Of a stretch of DNA of 64,000 bases, positions 33,823 to 43,150 are shown one piece after another. The stretch's first letter is position 1; the number at the start of each line of letters is the position of its first letter. Source of the stretch: Pedobacter suwonensis (GTDB lineage Bacteria > Bacteroidota > Bacteroidia > Sphingobacteriales > Sphingobacteriaceae); assembly GCF_900111825.1 (NCBI RefSeq), contig NZ_FOJM01000014.1, positions 62,001 to 126,000 of the forward strand, in the 5' to 3' direction. The position numbers and the translations under genes were made by a program. The notes below the pieces were generated by a model. It searched no databases and had not been told where the DNA came from. It saw only the letters and a program-made list of their open reading frames with translations.

Positions 33823-35805
33823 ATGCATCATCTAAATAATGCCCTCTCAAAACTAAATTCTGTCTTTCATTCGACTTGGACAACCGCATTATCATCAGTT
33901 TTAAGCTCGGATAACATTAATGACGTTAACAACAAACTTGCTGCACAGGTTGCAATTCTTGGCATTATAAACAGAATTTCGAATGAATTTTATAAGGAGT
34001 TAAATCTTTCTATAGTATCTGGTGAATACGTTAATGATTTAACAATTTCAGATACCAAAATATCTGAAATTGAAAGTTTTATTTCTCTACAGGCAGTTTT
34101 TGACGTTCCTCGATTTCCAAATATGCTCCAATATTATCAAGATATATTTGCAGAGGGGTTTTTACAACCTATTAGGTTAAATTTATTACAATATAGAGCT
34201 TTACTAAAGGTTGTAGGAAGACATATAGCACATCAACCAGGTTCAAGCATGCTATTTCATGAAATAGCTGACCCACCACCAACAAGTAGAAGATTTACAA
34301 CTACAGCAACTAAACTGTCTGAATTGTTCAATTTCAATGTTAAAGTAGCTGAAATTGACCACACACTAAGTTTTGAAAAAAATACTTTTAAACAACTTTT
34401 ACTCCTCCAACACAAGTTAAAGAATTTTGCTATTGCTAGTGACGAACTTGAATTGATTTCGGACAAATGTGATTTTTTATTATATAAGTTATCCTTTAGA
34501 CTAGAGCAATCAAATAAGAAATTTCACTACGTAATAGATTTCAACTACTCTACCTTAACTTTAAAAGAAGTTAATCGTTTTTCTAAATATACAGACATCA
34601 TAAAAGGCCACTATGGAAAAAATGCAACTGTTATAGCATTTAATCAGCGATCGGCAAATGCTCAAGGTAAGTTAGATACAACTCCAACAACGCTTAACCT
34701 AGATGAATATCACTCTTTGATAAAAAAAATCAAGGATGTAGATAAGAATGTAGAATCATTAAATAAATTAAACACAAATTATAGTCTAGCCTACAACCAG
34801 CGCATTCTTGGAGCATTGAGCGATTTTGATCGTCGTGCATATGACATTGACATGTGCTATATTGAAAATAATCTATTCTCATTAGAACTAGAAAGAAAGC
34901 TGATAACTTTAGATAATTGGGAATCAAAGCTTCAAACGTACACAACGAGGGCTGAATCTTTAAATAACAGCAACTTCTTCCCTTTTTACAAAATTATTGC
35001 TGAATTTTTAGTTCCTGAAATTGAAAAACAATTTAAGATCAATAATGAGGAAAGCCTTAAAGTAATTAATAAATTGCTTGATAAGTATGATAAATACTTA
35101 ACTTCTTTGATTATTAATGCAACAATTTGTGAAGAAACAGATTACATAGCATTCCAAACAGATTATGCAACATCCTTAACTCCAATTAGGCTTAGTAGTG
35201 GTTTTACTTACAATTGTTTTGTCTCCTCATCATTTGTTCTCCCAATAGAATACACAAAATTTAAGGATGAAATTGACATATATAAAACTAAATTAACAAA
35301 ATTTAGAGCTATGTATGATATACAGGATCTGTTACAAACGGATCACAAAACGATTCAGGAAGTCAAGGAGGAAATTGAAAAGACAGATAAGCGACATATA
35401 GAGATATTATCTATCTTTTCGGCATTAGTATTGTTTGTATCTAATGAAGTTCAAATTTTCAGCAAGTTAACAAAATTAAGTGACGCAATAATTTACTCAC
35501 TTTCCTTCGCTTATGGGCTTGGCTTATTTGTTTTGTTAATTTGGTTTATTACTCGATCAGAGGGCGTTAGAAAAACTCGAATTACTAATACTCACAAACT
35601 AATTTTTGGCGTTTTCGCGTTAGGTTTTATACTTCAGGTAACATTTTTAAGATATCCCCATTTATTCAAATCAGAAAGAGATAATAAAATTGATAACTTA
35701 AGCTTTAAAATTGATTCAGCAAAAAAGGAACTATCTCTCGACACAGCAATTCAAAAATTAGTTAAAAAGGATACTTTACGAACCAAAGTTGCTCAGAAAA
35801 AATAG
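33823..35805 (+). CDS. Large helical protein with three C-terminal transmembrane helices, putative toxin
   Basis: 660 residues, probably in an operon with the Panacea gene. About 1-520 are soluble, helical and Lys/Asn-rich, with coiled-coil-like stretches (EEIEKTDKRHIEILS). Three hydrophobic helices follow (about 526-545, 555-576, 592-609), then a basic tail ending KVAQKK. I recognise no family. A membrane-disrupting toxin held inactive by Panacea is plausible because Panacea partners are known to include membrane-acting toxins, but those are usually small; this is much larger and could instead be a sensor or pore-forming defence protein. Confidence 0.5.
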   Translation: MHHLNNALSKLNSVFHSTWTTALSSVLSSDNINDVNNKLAAQVAILGIINRISNEFYKELNLSIVSGEYVNDLTISDTKISEIESFISLQAVFDVPRFPNMLQYYQDIFAEGFLQPIRLNLLQYRALLKVVGRHIAHQPGSSMLFHEIADPPPTSRRFTTTATKLSELFNFNVKVAEIDHTLSFEKNTFKQLLLLQHKLKNFAIASDELELISDKCDFLLYKLSFRLEQSNKKFHYVIDFNYSTLTLKEVNRFSKYTDIIKGHYGKNATVIAFNQRSANAQGKLDTTPTTLNLDEYHSLIKKIKDVDKNVESLNKLNTNYSLAYNQRILGALSDFDRRAYDIDMCYIENNLFSLELERKLITLDNWESKLQTYTTRAESLNNSNFFPFYKIIAEFLVPEIEKQFKINNEESLKVINKLLDKYDKYLTSLIINATICEETDYIAFQTDYATSLTPIRLSSGFTYNCFVSSSFVLPIEYTKFKDEIDIYKTKLTKFRAMYDIQDLLQTDHKTIQEVKEEIEKTDKRHIEILSIFSALVLFVSNEVQIFSKLTKLSDAIIYSLSFAYGLGLFVLLIWFITRSEGVRKTRITNTHKLIFGVFALGFILQVTFLRYPHLFKSERDNKIDNLSFKIDSAKKELSLDTAIQKLVKKDTLRTKVAQKK

Positions 35806-36459
35806 TGATTGTTTAACGATCCATATTCCTTTTTTGGTGATCAAACATTCCATTGCAACCATAATTGACTGTCATTATCTTCAATACAAAAAAATAATAT
35901 TTCTGCTGGAGATGTCGGAAAAAGTGTTTTTTATCCTTAGTAATTTCGGGAATATTGACGACAAGGGGATTTCAGCAAAAATGGCTACCCGTTCCGCTTT
36001 TAAGCTATCACCTCATTTCGCTTTAAAGTGACAACTTTATTTCAGGGCAAACTGGGCGTTCTAATCTTTCGATCAGCTTTTTTCGTGACTGGCTTTCGGG
36101 AACATTCTTATAATTTCTGCATTAATATATACTCCTAGGAGCATATCTTCGATTCGGGATGGACTAATATGGGCCTTTCGCTATTTTGGAGGATTATGGC
36201 GTTTTTTCTGCATTCTGGCACCTATGAATGGATCTTGATTTTTAGAACCGTCTGAATTTAGTATTTCCGGTGGTAGGATGGATTAAACAAAAAAGTCCTG
36301 AGGAAAACGGTTTGGATTAGAATTGTATATTTGTCCAGAGGGAATGGAACTTAGATGTACATCATCCGGTAATCAAATTGGCAGTCAGTTTAAAGCGAAC
36401 CAGAAGCGTCACTACAGGTTCTTCCCCAGTCATATCAAAATTCCTAAAAAATAACGCTC
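35806..36459. other. Gene-free stretch within the island
   Basis: 654 bp between the membrane protein and the 615-aa orphan. A frame at 35789-36031 overlaps the preceding stop and looks non-coding. I see no RNA gene, hairpin terminator or repeat that I would support; it may hold the promoter of the next gene and debris of a lost gene. Confidence 0.45.
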
Positions 36460-38307
36460 ATGAAATACGATATTCACTCAATAATGTCCTACGAGATTTT
36501 TCTGCTTGGACAATACCAAATTGTTACCAAAGGCCTTTTTTACGTGAATGGTAGTTATTTCATTTACTGCCCTGATATTACGGAGACCACCCTAGCCATT
36601 GATGGCTCCAAAATCCATGAATGGTTTAGGTTACACAAAATCATGGGCACTTTAATCTTTTTAGTCAGCGAAATACCTGAATCTTCCGTGCAAATCGATG
36701 ATCAAATCAAACAACTTACATCTCCAGGAACGGGATATCTCCTTACAAGGGCAGATGTTGGGTATGAGCTCAAATTGCTAATACCAAAAATTTATCCGGA
36801 CTATGAAATCTTGGACAGCATGCCAATCACAGTTTCTTTCCTTGAAGAAGTTTCGGAAGATGGATTTAGCAATCTTCGAAAAATCTTTCAAGCGGCAAAA
36901 TTCCAAGTTGAAATAAACTTTGTTAATAGCAAAATGCCCCATGTGAGCAAGCCTGAAAAAGAATCGATCTTCAGAAACATCCAAACATATAGAGATTTAA
37001 AAAACAAACTTTCACCAGTTTTAAATAAAGCATGGGAGGAAGAAGAGGATACATGGTTAGATAAAAGGCAAAAAATAATTAATGCTAGTCCAAAAGAGTT
37101 CGGTCCGTATCGTCCTGTCTCACTTCAAAAGAGATTATTCAGGTGTTTGATCGACTGCAGTTCAGGTTTTTCCGAAAATATTAGAAATTACTTGACAATG
37201 TATGACCAGATTTGTCTTGTTGCACCACATTCAGAATACATGAATCAGACATTGGTTGCATTGGGTCTTTCAAAAAAGGAATTGCTCGAGTTGCATAAAT
37301 TGGGAAAGTTACAGCTCCTTTTTCCAAAATCTATAGATTATTATGACCAAAATTTTGTCCTAGAGTTATTAGAAACCAAAAAGGAAAATGTTCATCTTTC
37401 CAGAACGGTAACAACAATGACAATAATGGAAATGAAAAAACGAAATCCATTATTATTCCCCCCCTTGTCTATACAAGAAAAGCAGGTGTTGCTTGGAGCA
37501 ATCGATAAATCAGTTCCGGTCTTGACAAAGAACAAACGTTTTGCAGATGCCATCCGAAAAACAATATCGGAAACAGGAAACATGTGGATACGCCTTCCTA
37601 ATGCGATGAACCAGCAGGATTCCATTGTATTAAGTAGTTATGGGACCATCAATCTTATGGGACCCATATTTGAGTTAAACGAAAATCGGGATTTGAAATT
37701 GGAATTCATGACGGCTATACCTGCCGTAGAAATGGCTGCAAGTACTGGATCAGTTCTAGTGCCGACGACAGTCCATGGATATGATACGACAAATGTAAGT
37801 TCTCTGATTGCAGACCTCTATTCTGGGACACCAAGGGCAGATTGGGTCTTGCATAATAAGAATTTCACAAATTTCACGGCAGAAAATATTTTGGCTGTCA
37901 GCGCCAATCTTCCAGTAATTGAACTTGCTACGACTTTCGATTCCGTAGAAATACAAAGATTCAGAGATCTGGTTTTAAATATATCTAAACACCAAAAAAC
38001 CCATGAAGATGTTTCAGAAACAGTAGAAGCTTATAACCATTTCGTTAGACAGTATGAAAAGAATAAAAATAATCTTTCCGCATGGAACATTAAAGGTTTT
38101 GTCATTGGCCTGATAGGAAAGGCCATGCCGGGTGTCCCGATGGCATCGTGGTTAATCAATCACGCCCTCAAACATATTATCAAAATTAGCGGTAACGCCC
38201 CAGAGCTAATCAAAATTGTAGAAACGATAGAAGCAGAACTGCAAGGGGGAATACCAGATGCAGTATTACTAAGCAAGATGAGGGATAAAGTCAAAAAAAA
38301 GATGTAA
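36460..38307 (+). CDS. Orphan of the defence-like island, 615 aa
   Basis: 615 residues, single intact frame, no signal peptide. The N-terminal 180 are alpha/beta (IFLLGQYQIVTKGLFYVNGS, TLIFLVSEIPESS), the middle contains LVAPHSEYMNQTLVALGLSK and PVLTKNKRFADAIRKT, and the region near 540-575 (IKGFVIGLIGKAMPGVPMAS) is hydrophobic and Gly-rich and may touch a membrane. The end is a Lys-rich helix. No motif I know. It lies alone at the right end of the island with long gaps on both sides, as typical of a single-gene defence cargo; function unknown. Confidence 0.5.
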   Translation: MKYDIHSIMSYEIFLLGQYQIVTKGLFYVNGSYFIYCPDITETTLAIDGSKIHEWFRLHKIMGTLIFLVSEIPESSVQIDDQIKQLTSPGTGYLLTRADVGYELKLLIPKIYPDYEILDSMPITVSFLEEVSEDGFSNLRKIFQAAKFQVEINFVNSKMPHVSKPEKESIFRNIQTYRDLKNKLSPVLNKAWEEEEDTWLDKRQKIINASPKEFGPYRPVSLQKRLFRCLIDCSSGFSENIRNYLTMYDQICLVAPHSEYMNQTLVALGLSKKELLELHKLGKLQLLFPKSIDYYDQNFVLELLETKKENVHLSRTVTTMTIMEMKKRNPLLFPPLSIQEKQVLLGAIDKSVPVLTKNKRFADAIRKTISETGNMWIRLPNAMNQQDSIVLSSYGTINLMGPIFELNENRDLKLEFMTAIPAVEMAASTGSVLVPTTVHGYDTTNVSSLIADLYSGTPRADWVLHNKNFTNFTAENILAVSANLPVIELATTFDSVEIQRFRDLVLNISKHQKTHEDVSETVEAYNHFVRQYEKNKNNLSAWNIKGFVIGLIGKAMPGVPMASWLINHALKHIIKISGNAPELIKIVETIEAELQGGIPDAVLLSKMRDKVKKKM

Positions 38308-38909
38308 TCCACATATATGAAAGTTTCTTTTCACTTTGACTATTTAATCGAAACTAACTAAATTTATAAAACAATATAGTTCTTATGAAACTTTGGTTCT
38401 TTCTCAGGCTTTGCATTAATATTGCCAAAGCATTTAGCACGATATCACCATAAATAACGAAATAGAGAGACTAAATACCATGTATTATTAATAACATCTT
38501 CACCACTTTTTCAAAATTTCCTACCGCTTCACAGTGCTCAAATAAGGTCGAGCTTCCGCAGATTGACTCTACCCAATAAGCATAAACCGGAAAATCCTTT
38601 AATAATAGAAATGAGAATTAATCAAAGGTGAGTTTTTGGCATCAAAGCAGAATTAACAAAACTCAAAAAACTAATTCACAACTAATTACACCACTAGGTT
38701 CAACACTCTTTCGCCTCAATCCAACACATCATTTAAAATTCCTCCTTTGCAACAGGGATAGTAGCGGATACCTGCCCAGCGCCTAAAGCCCGAAGGCGTA
38801 TGAGCGGATAGCCCGGCTGTTGCCCAAACAACAAAGCACGCCGAACCCTATAGACGTAAAAAGCCACTTATTCATACCAGTGGCCTTATTTCCCAAAACA
38901 GTCTCTTGT
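38308..38909. other. Intergenic stretch with a repeated AGCGGATA motif
   Basis: About 600 bp without a gene. At about 38762-38838 a GC-richer block contains GTAGCGGATACC and GAGCGGATAGCC flanking CCCGAAGGCG; it looks like a dispersed non-coding repeat of the kind found downstream of genes in Sphingobacteriaceae, but only this occurrence is visible. Confidence 0.35.
38863..38884. terminator. Terminator hairpin downstream of Hc1 copy 2
   Basis: GCCACT (38863-38868) pairs with AGTGGC (38879-38884) across a 10-nt loop, with A-rich sequence before and T-rich after. It occupies the same place as the hairpin after Hc1 copy 1. Confidence 0.6.
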
Positions 38910-39089
38910 TTATTTATCGTTATTTTTTTTCTCTGTAACTTCAGCCCTTATCTCTTGAGCCAAAACCTTAAGGTCCTGCATTGCCTTACGTACTCGCGTA
39001 CCAGCCGCTGCATTTCCACCATCATAAAATTTCGTTACATCGGCTTCTACTGAAGCAATAACTTCCTGCACCTGTTTGAATTTGTCCAT
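38910..39089 (-). CDS. Histone H1-like protein (Hc1 family), copy 2
   Basis: 59 residues from the ATG at 39089: MDKFKQVQEVIASVEADVTK, then FYDGGNAAAGTRVRKAMQDL and a Lys/Glu tail. It differs from copy 1 (14323-14502) at positions 6, 19, 24, 46, 49, 57 and 58 only, yet many codons differ at the third base, so the duplication is old or the copies were acquired separately. The gene is below usual ORF cut-offs. A conserved upstream block (39148-39181) and downstream hairpin also match copy 1. It closes the accessory interval. Confidence 0.82.
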   Translation of the reverse strand: MDKFKQVQEVIASVEADVTKFYDGGNAAAGTRVRKAMQDLKVLAQEIRAEVTEKKNNDK

Positions 39090-39500
39090 AACTGTTTTTT
39101 TTAAAGGGCCCGATGACCACGGTATTGTTTTTTATCTAGGAAACCGTATTCCAGCCCTAAAACTAAACATTTCAACCAAAATTCGAAAAGAACTTTAAAA
39201 ATTCCGAATCCCGGCACCATTGCCTGCCCTTTTTACATCTGCTTACAAAGGATAAACCGTGGCATCCGCCAACAAAATACCCTATCCGGTGAAGTTCCTG
39301 ATTTGAAAGCAATAGATGATTTACTGTTTCGGTTTATAATATCGCATTCCGTGCTTTTGTTAAAAAAGTAGTTCATTTTGGGAGCCGTGCATTATAATTC
39401 CGACACCGTTAAAATCAATCTAAAAATAAATTTAGATAAATCTAAATTTATTTTTAGTCTTTTCTATTTTTAATATTAGATTTACAAAAAATCAGATAAC
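39090..39500. other. Divergent control region of Hc1 and the DUF1111 operon
   Basis: 411 bp. The left part carries the Hc1 upstream block shared with copy 1; the right part has the 38-bp palindrome and an AT-rich leader before the ATG at 39501. No gene is seen. Confidence 0.5.
39420..39457. promoter_or_regulatory. Perfect 38-bp palindrome, probable metal-regulator operator
   Basis: Two perfect 18-bp arms (CTAAAAATAAATTTAGAT and its complement) flank AA, ending 43 bp before the first ATG of the DUF1111 operon. The core TTTAGAT-AA-ATCTAAA recalls sites of DtxR/IdeR-type metal regulators (TTAGnT/AnCTAA). DUF1111 genes often belong to iron-linked operons, which supports the idea. As RNA it would also be a stable hairpin. 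Confidence 0.55.
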
Positions 39501-40703
39501 ATGCAGAAAAGATTACCCATTGTCCTGCTTTCACTTATGAGCCTAGTTGCTATAATGGTGTCCTGTGAGAAGATAATCCCTTCTTCTCCAAAAGAGGATG
39601 AAATTCTTGATGGCCCGGTGGAAGGACTCAGCTATGACCAGCTCAGACGTTTCGCTTTGGGAGATGCGGCCTTTAACAATGAGATATTTACTCCTGCGAA
39701 TGGCCTTGGTCCTGGCTTTGTTGCAACCAGCTGCGGAAGCTGCCATGCTGGAGACGGCAAAGGCCATCCCTTTACTACGCTGGTCCGTTTCGGGCAGACC
39801 GATGAGACAGGCAATAAATTTTTGGACCAGGGAGGCCCACAACTGCAGAACAGGGCTATTCCCGGGTACAAACCTGAGCAAATCCCAGCAGGCGCCAGCT
39901 TTTCAAAATTTACACCGCCTGCCAATACCGGCCTTGGCTTTCTCGAACTGGTAGCTGATGCAGATATACTAGCTATGGCTGACCCCCAGGATCTGGATAA
40001 TGACGGCATTTCTGGTGTCCCAAATTACGCAGTGCTTCCGTCATATGTTCAGGCCTTTAACAACGCTATTGCACTGAAGGGAAAATATATCCATCGTTTT
40101 GGAAAAAAGGCGGCAGCATATAACCTGCTCCACCAGACTGTTAATGCCTACAACCAGGATATCGGGATAACTTCAAGCTTTGATCCTGTGGATGCCTATA
40201 CGCGGATGGTGATTGATCCTGAAATTTCCACACTTACAGTGAATAACGTGGTGTTTTATCTACAGACGCTAAAAGCGCCCATACAGCGCGATGCCGGAAA
40301 TGCCGAAGTTGAAACCGGCAGGAAACTGTTCGAAAAGATCAACTGTTCAGGCTGTCACAAGCCTACCCTAAAAACAGTTTTTTCCCCAGTGGTTGCTCTA
40401 TCCAACAAAGAATTCCATCCCTATACCGACCTGCTGCTTCACGATATGGGACCTGGGCTGGACGATGGTTATACGGAAGGATCGGCTAAGACCTTCGAAT
40501 GGAGGACCCCGCCCCTATGGGGACTGGGACTTTCGATGAATTCACAGGGTGGATCTTATCATCTGCTGCATGACGGAAGGGCAAAAAGCATCGAAGAGGC
40601 GGTAACCCTTCATGGAGGAGAGGCATCTGCAAGCCGCAACAGGTTCAACCAGCTGTCTGGGGCAGAAAGAAATGCCATGCTGAGATTTTTAGAATCACTA
40701 TAG
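39501..40703 (+). CDS. Di-heme oxidoreductase, DUF1111 family (lipoprotein)
   Basis: 400 residues with a lipoprotein signal (hydrophobic 5-20, Cys22 in MVSCEK) and two c-type heme sites, C78-G-S-C81-H82 (TSCGSCHAGDG) and C282-S-G-C285-H286 (INCSGCHKP). In between are the DUF1111 features GGPQLQNRAIPGY, DLDNDGISGVPN and, after the second heme, LLHDMGPGLDDG and FEWRTPPLWGLGL. These proteins are periplasmic di-heme enzymes related to MauG/peroxidases and are often co-encoded with iron-uptake imelysins. First gene of a three-gene operon with a Rieske protein 2 bp downstream and a porin. Confidence 0.9.
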   Translation: MQKRLPIVLLSLMSLVAIMVSCEKIIPSSPKEDEILDGPVEGLSYDQLRRFALGDAAFNNEIFTPANGLGPGFVATSCGSCHAGDGKGHPFTTLVRFGQTDETGNKFLDQGGPQLQNRAIPGYKPEQIPAGASFSKFTPPANTGLGFLELVADADILAMADPQDLDNDGISGVPNYAVLPSYVQAFNNAIALKGKYIHRFGKKAAAYNLLHQTVNAYNQDIGITSSFDPVDAYTRMVIDPEISTLTVNNVVFYLQTLKAPIQRDAGNAEVETGRKLFEKINCSGCHKPTLKTVFSPVVALSNKEFHPYTDLLLHDMGPGLDDGYTEGSAKTFEWRTPPLWGLGLSMNSQGGSYHLLHDGRAKSIEEAVTLHGGEASASRNRFNQLSGAERNAMLRFLESL

Positions 40704-40705
40704 AA

Positions 40706-41152
40706 ATGAAAAGAAAAGATTTTATAAAAGGCTGTGGAATGGCCTGCCTTGGAGGCCTTGGGATCACCACGTTGATCAGTGGATGCAGCAGCCTGGTGCC
40801 GGCGACGGGCGAGATTGCAGGGGATAACCTGGTCGTAGAAATGAAGGACTTTGAACTCAGACAGGGAAAAAATGTCCAGTTCAAAAGATACATTGTAGTC
40901 AGCAATGACCTGCTCCGATATCCCATCTGTATCTACCGGCATGATGAACTGAATTATTCTGCACTATGGATGCAGTGCACCCACCAGGGAACCGAGCTCC
41001 AGGCTTTCGGAGACAGGCTTCAATGTCCGGCCCATGGAAGTGAATTTGACAATAAGGGCAGAATGACAAATGGTCCGGCAGAAGCAAACTTAAGAACTTT
41101 CCCCATTACCATAGAAAAAACCAGGATCAAAATTTCACTGAAGGCAGTATGA
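40706..41152 (+). CDS. Rieske [2Fe-2S] protein
   Basis: 148 residues. An N-terminal hydrophobic segment with GCGMACLGGLG and ISGC (Cys27) suggests a lipid-anchored export signal. The Rieske site is C91-T-H93-QGTEL and C107-P-A-H110-GSEF, with complete ligands. It could pass electrons to or from the di-heme protein encoded 2 bp upstream. The stop overlaps the porin start by 4 bp. The family is clear; the redox partner is inferred from operon context. Confidence 0.88.
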   Translation: MKRKDFIKGCGMACLGGLGITTLISGCSSLVPATGEIAGDNLVVEMKDFELRQGKNVQFKRYIVVSNDLLRYPICIYRHDELNYSALWMQCTHQGTELQAFGDRLQCPAHGSEFDNKGRMTNGPAEANLRTFPITIEKTRIKISLKAV

Positions 41153-42375
41153 AAAAACTCTTTACGCTTATCATATCTATTGGTATCGGTCAGATGGCTT
41201 TTGCCCAGATCGACCCGAAACTTTTAAGGGCCAAACCCAGTGATACAGCAAAAAACTCACTCAACATGGATGCAGTTTATGAACGGCCTTTTATTGCCGT
41301 GGGAAAACTTCCGGTATCAGTGGGCGGGTATATGGAAGCCAACTGGCAGTATCAGGGTACAGACGGGATCTCTGAAGGACAGCAGTTCCAGTTCAGAAGG
41401 ATGACGCTATTTGTAGCCTCAACCATTTCCAAGCGCATCAAGTTCCTTTCCGAGATCGAATTTGAACCTGCTGAAAAAGAAATAGCGGTTGAATTTGCTG
41501 CGCTGGATCTGGAACTGCACCCCTTGCTTAATTTAAGGGGTGGAATGATATTAAATCCCATTGGTGCATTCAACCAGAACCATGACGGTCCTAAATGGGA
41601 ATTCACCGACCGTCCGATCGCCATGACACAGATGCTGCCTACAACCTGGAGCAGTGCAGGATTCGGGATTTATGGCAAAAACTATAGCGGTGACTGGATG
41701 CTGGGCTACGAGTTATATGCCACAAGCAGCTTTGACGATTCCATTATTGCAAACCATGAAAACAGAACCTCTCTGGCTGCTTCAAAAAGGAATCCGGAAA
41801 GGTTTGAAGAAATTGCAAGCGGGCAGCCACTGCTAACGGGAAAGGTAGCAGTGCGTAGGAACAATATAGGCGAACTCGGCCTATCCTATATGGGAGGGGT
41901 TTACAATAAATGGCAGTCGGACGGGATTGTTATCGATGACAAACGCAGGCTAAATGTTTTCGCCATAGACTTTAACACTACACTTCCCAAACTTAAGACC
42001 TTCATCACCGCTGAGTGGGCATGGATCAAGGTCGATGTTCCCGACACCTATTCCCAGCAGTTCGGGAGCCGTCAGATGGGCGGACATATAGATATTGTCC
42101 AACCTGTGATCAAAAGAACGATTCTGGGCTGGCAGCATTCTGTTGTAAGTTTAGCCTGCAGGGTAGAGTATGTGGACTGGAATGTGGGAAAGTTCAGGGA
42201 GACCGGCGGGAATATTGGTGATGAGCTTTTCAGTGTAATGCCCGGCATCAGTTTCAGGCCAAGGCAACAAACCGTGCTGAGGTTTTCCTACCGAAAACAG
42301 TGGCAGAAGGATATCCTTGGAAACCCGCCTGCCAGAACCGGAGCGGTGCAGTTCGGGGTGTCAACCTATTTTTAA
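41149..42375 (+). CDS. Phosphate-selective porin O/P-like outer-membrane protein
   Basis: 408 residues with a signal peptide (MKKLFTLIISIGIGQMAFAQ) and a beta-barrel layout: alternating aromatic strands, FQFRRMTLFVASTISKRIKFL, a central LRGGMILNPIGAFNQNHDGP turn typical of the OprO/OprP-like family, and a terminal FGVSTYF with C-terminal Phe. It overlaps the Rieske gene by 4 bp. The substrate is unknown; the operon suggests a redox-linked or metal-chelate solute rather than phosphate itself. Confidence 0.82.
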   Translation: MKKLFTLIISIGIGQMAFAQIDPKLLRAKPSDTAKNSLNMDAVYERPFIAVGKLPVSVGGYMEANWQYQGTDGISEGQQFQFRRMTLFVASTISKRIKFLSEIEFEPAEKEIAVEFAALDLELHPLLNLRGGMILNPIGAFNQNHDGPKWEFTDRPIAMTQMLPTTWSSAGFGIYGKNYSGDWMLGYELYATSSFDDSIIANHENRTSLAASKRNPERFEEIASGQPLLTGKVAVRRNNIGELGLSYMGGVYNKWQSDGIVIDDKRRLNVFAIDFNTTLPKLKTFITAEWAWIKVDVPDTYSQQFGSRQMGGHIDIVQPVIKRTILGWQHSVVSLACRVEYVDWNVGKFRETGGNIGDELFSVMPGISFRPRQQTVLRFSYRKQWQKDILGNPPARTGAVQFGVSTYF

Positions 42376-42450
42376 TGATACCTGCCAGGATAAACGCGAT
42401 AAGAAGCCTAAGAGTATATCCCATTCATTGTCCAAATCCATTTATTGTGT

Positions 42451-43143
42451 TTAGTCTGATTTATTTTTTATGCGTTCCCGTACCAAATGGATATTATTTT
42501 GCTTTCCCTGCGAGAGCATAGACTTGCAATAAGGCGTAAAAAAACGGTGAGCCGATAGAAATGCAAGTGTTTTTTTATCCCAATGGCTTAGGTGGAAATC
42601 TGCCCTTTTCTGCATTTCGCGCGCAACCTTTGCATCGGTGATGAGAAATTCCTCATTGCCCAGGTTATAGGTATCAGCATCACAGATAATTTCTTCAAGG
42701 ACATTGCTAGGGCTATGTGGAATTGAGGTGGAGAGTATGCAGCGGCCAATGGTGGAGATGATATCCGGAGCAATCCCTTTATCTGAAAGAAACTCTTCCA
42801 TCAGCCGCACGCTTCGATGCTCATGGCCGGCAGGAGGCCCAGTTAGCTGCCCGGTGTCATGAAACCATGCGGCAGAGAAAAGTATGAATTCCTGAAGGTC
42901 ATCCAGGCGAAAATTGGAAGCGATTTCCTGGGTCCTTTTGACCACAAGTCTGGTATGATCCAGATCGTGGTATGCCAGGTCAGTCTGCCAGTGCTCCTCA
43001 AAAAGATAGCTTACATAAGCTTGAACATCTCCAATAAGCATGCTGAAGATGTTTCTGCGCCTGCGCTTAAAAAAGTATTTACCTGTTAGCAGGATCACAG
43101 ACCCCGCTAGCACACAGATCAATAATAACTGATAATAATTCAT
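42451..43143 (-). CDS. Membrane-anchored HD-domain phosphohydrolase
   Basis: 230 residues with an N-terminal transmembrane helix (about 5-24) followed by a basic RRRR stretch, then an HD domain: YHDLDHTRLVVKR, AAWFHDTGQL (the HD pair), GHEHRS, and CDADTYNLG. All metal ligands of the fold (H...HD...D) are present. Such HD proteins hydrolyse nucleotides or nucleotide signals; the substrate here is unknown. It is the last gene of the leftward metal/envelope operon, 7 bp after the sulfatase stop. Confidence 0.78.
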   Translation of the reverse strand: MNYYQLLLICVLAGSVILLTGKYFFKRRRRNIFSMLIGDVQAYVSYLFEEHWQTDLAYHDLDHTRLVVKRTQEIASNFRLDDLQEFILFSAAWFHDTGQLTGPPAGHEHRSVRLMEEFLSDKGIAPDIISTIGRCILSTSIPHSPSNVLEEIICDADTYNLGNEEFLITDAKVAREMQKRADFHLSHWDKKTLAFLSAHRFFTPYCKSMLSQGKQNNIHLVRERIKNKSD

Positions 43144-43150
43144 AATATTC

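Noticed and set aside
35789..36031. 80-residue frame after the large membrane protein
   Set aside because: It overlaps the preceding stop and has no protein-like periodicity.
14323..39089. Composite transposon bounded by Hc1 genes
   Set aside because: The Hc1 copies encode no transposase, lie in direct orientation with diverged codons and show no terminal repeats.
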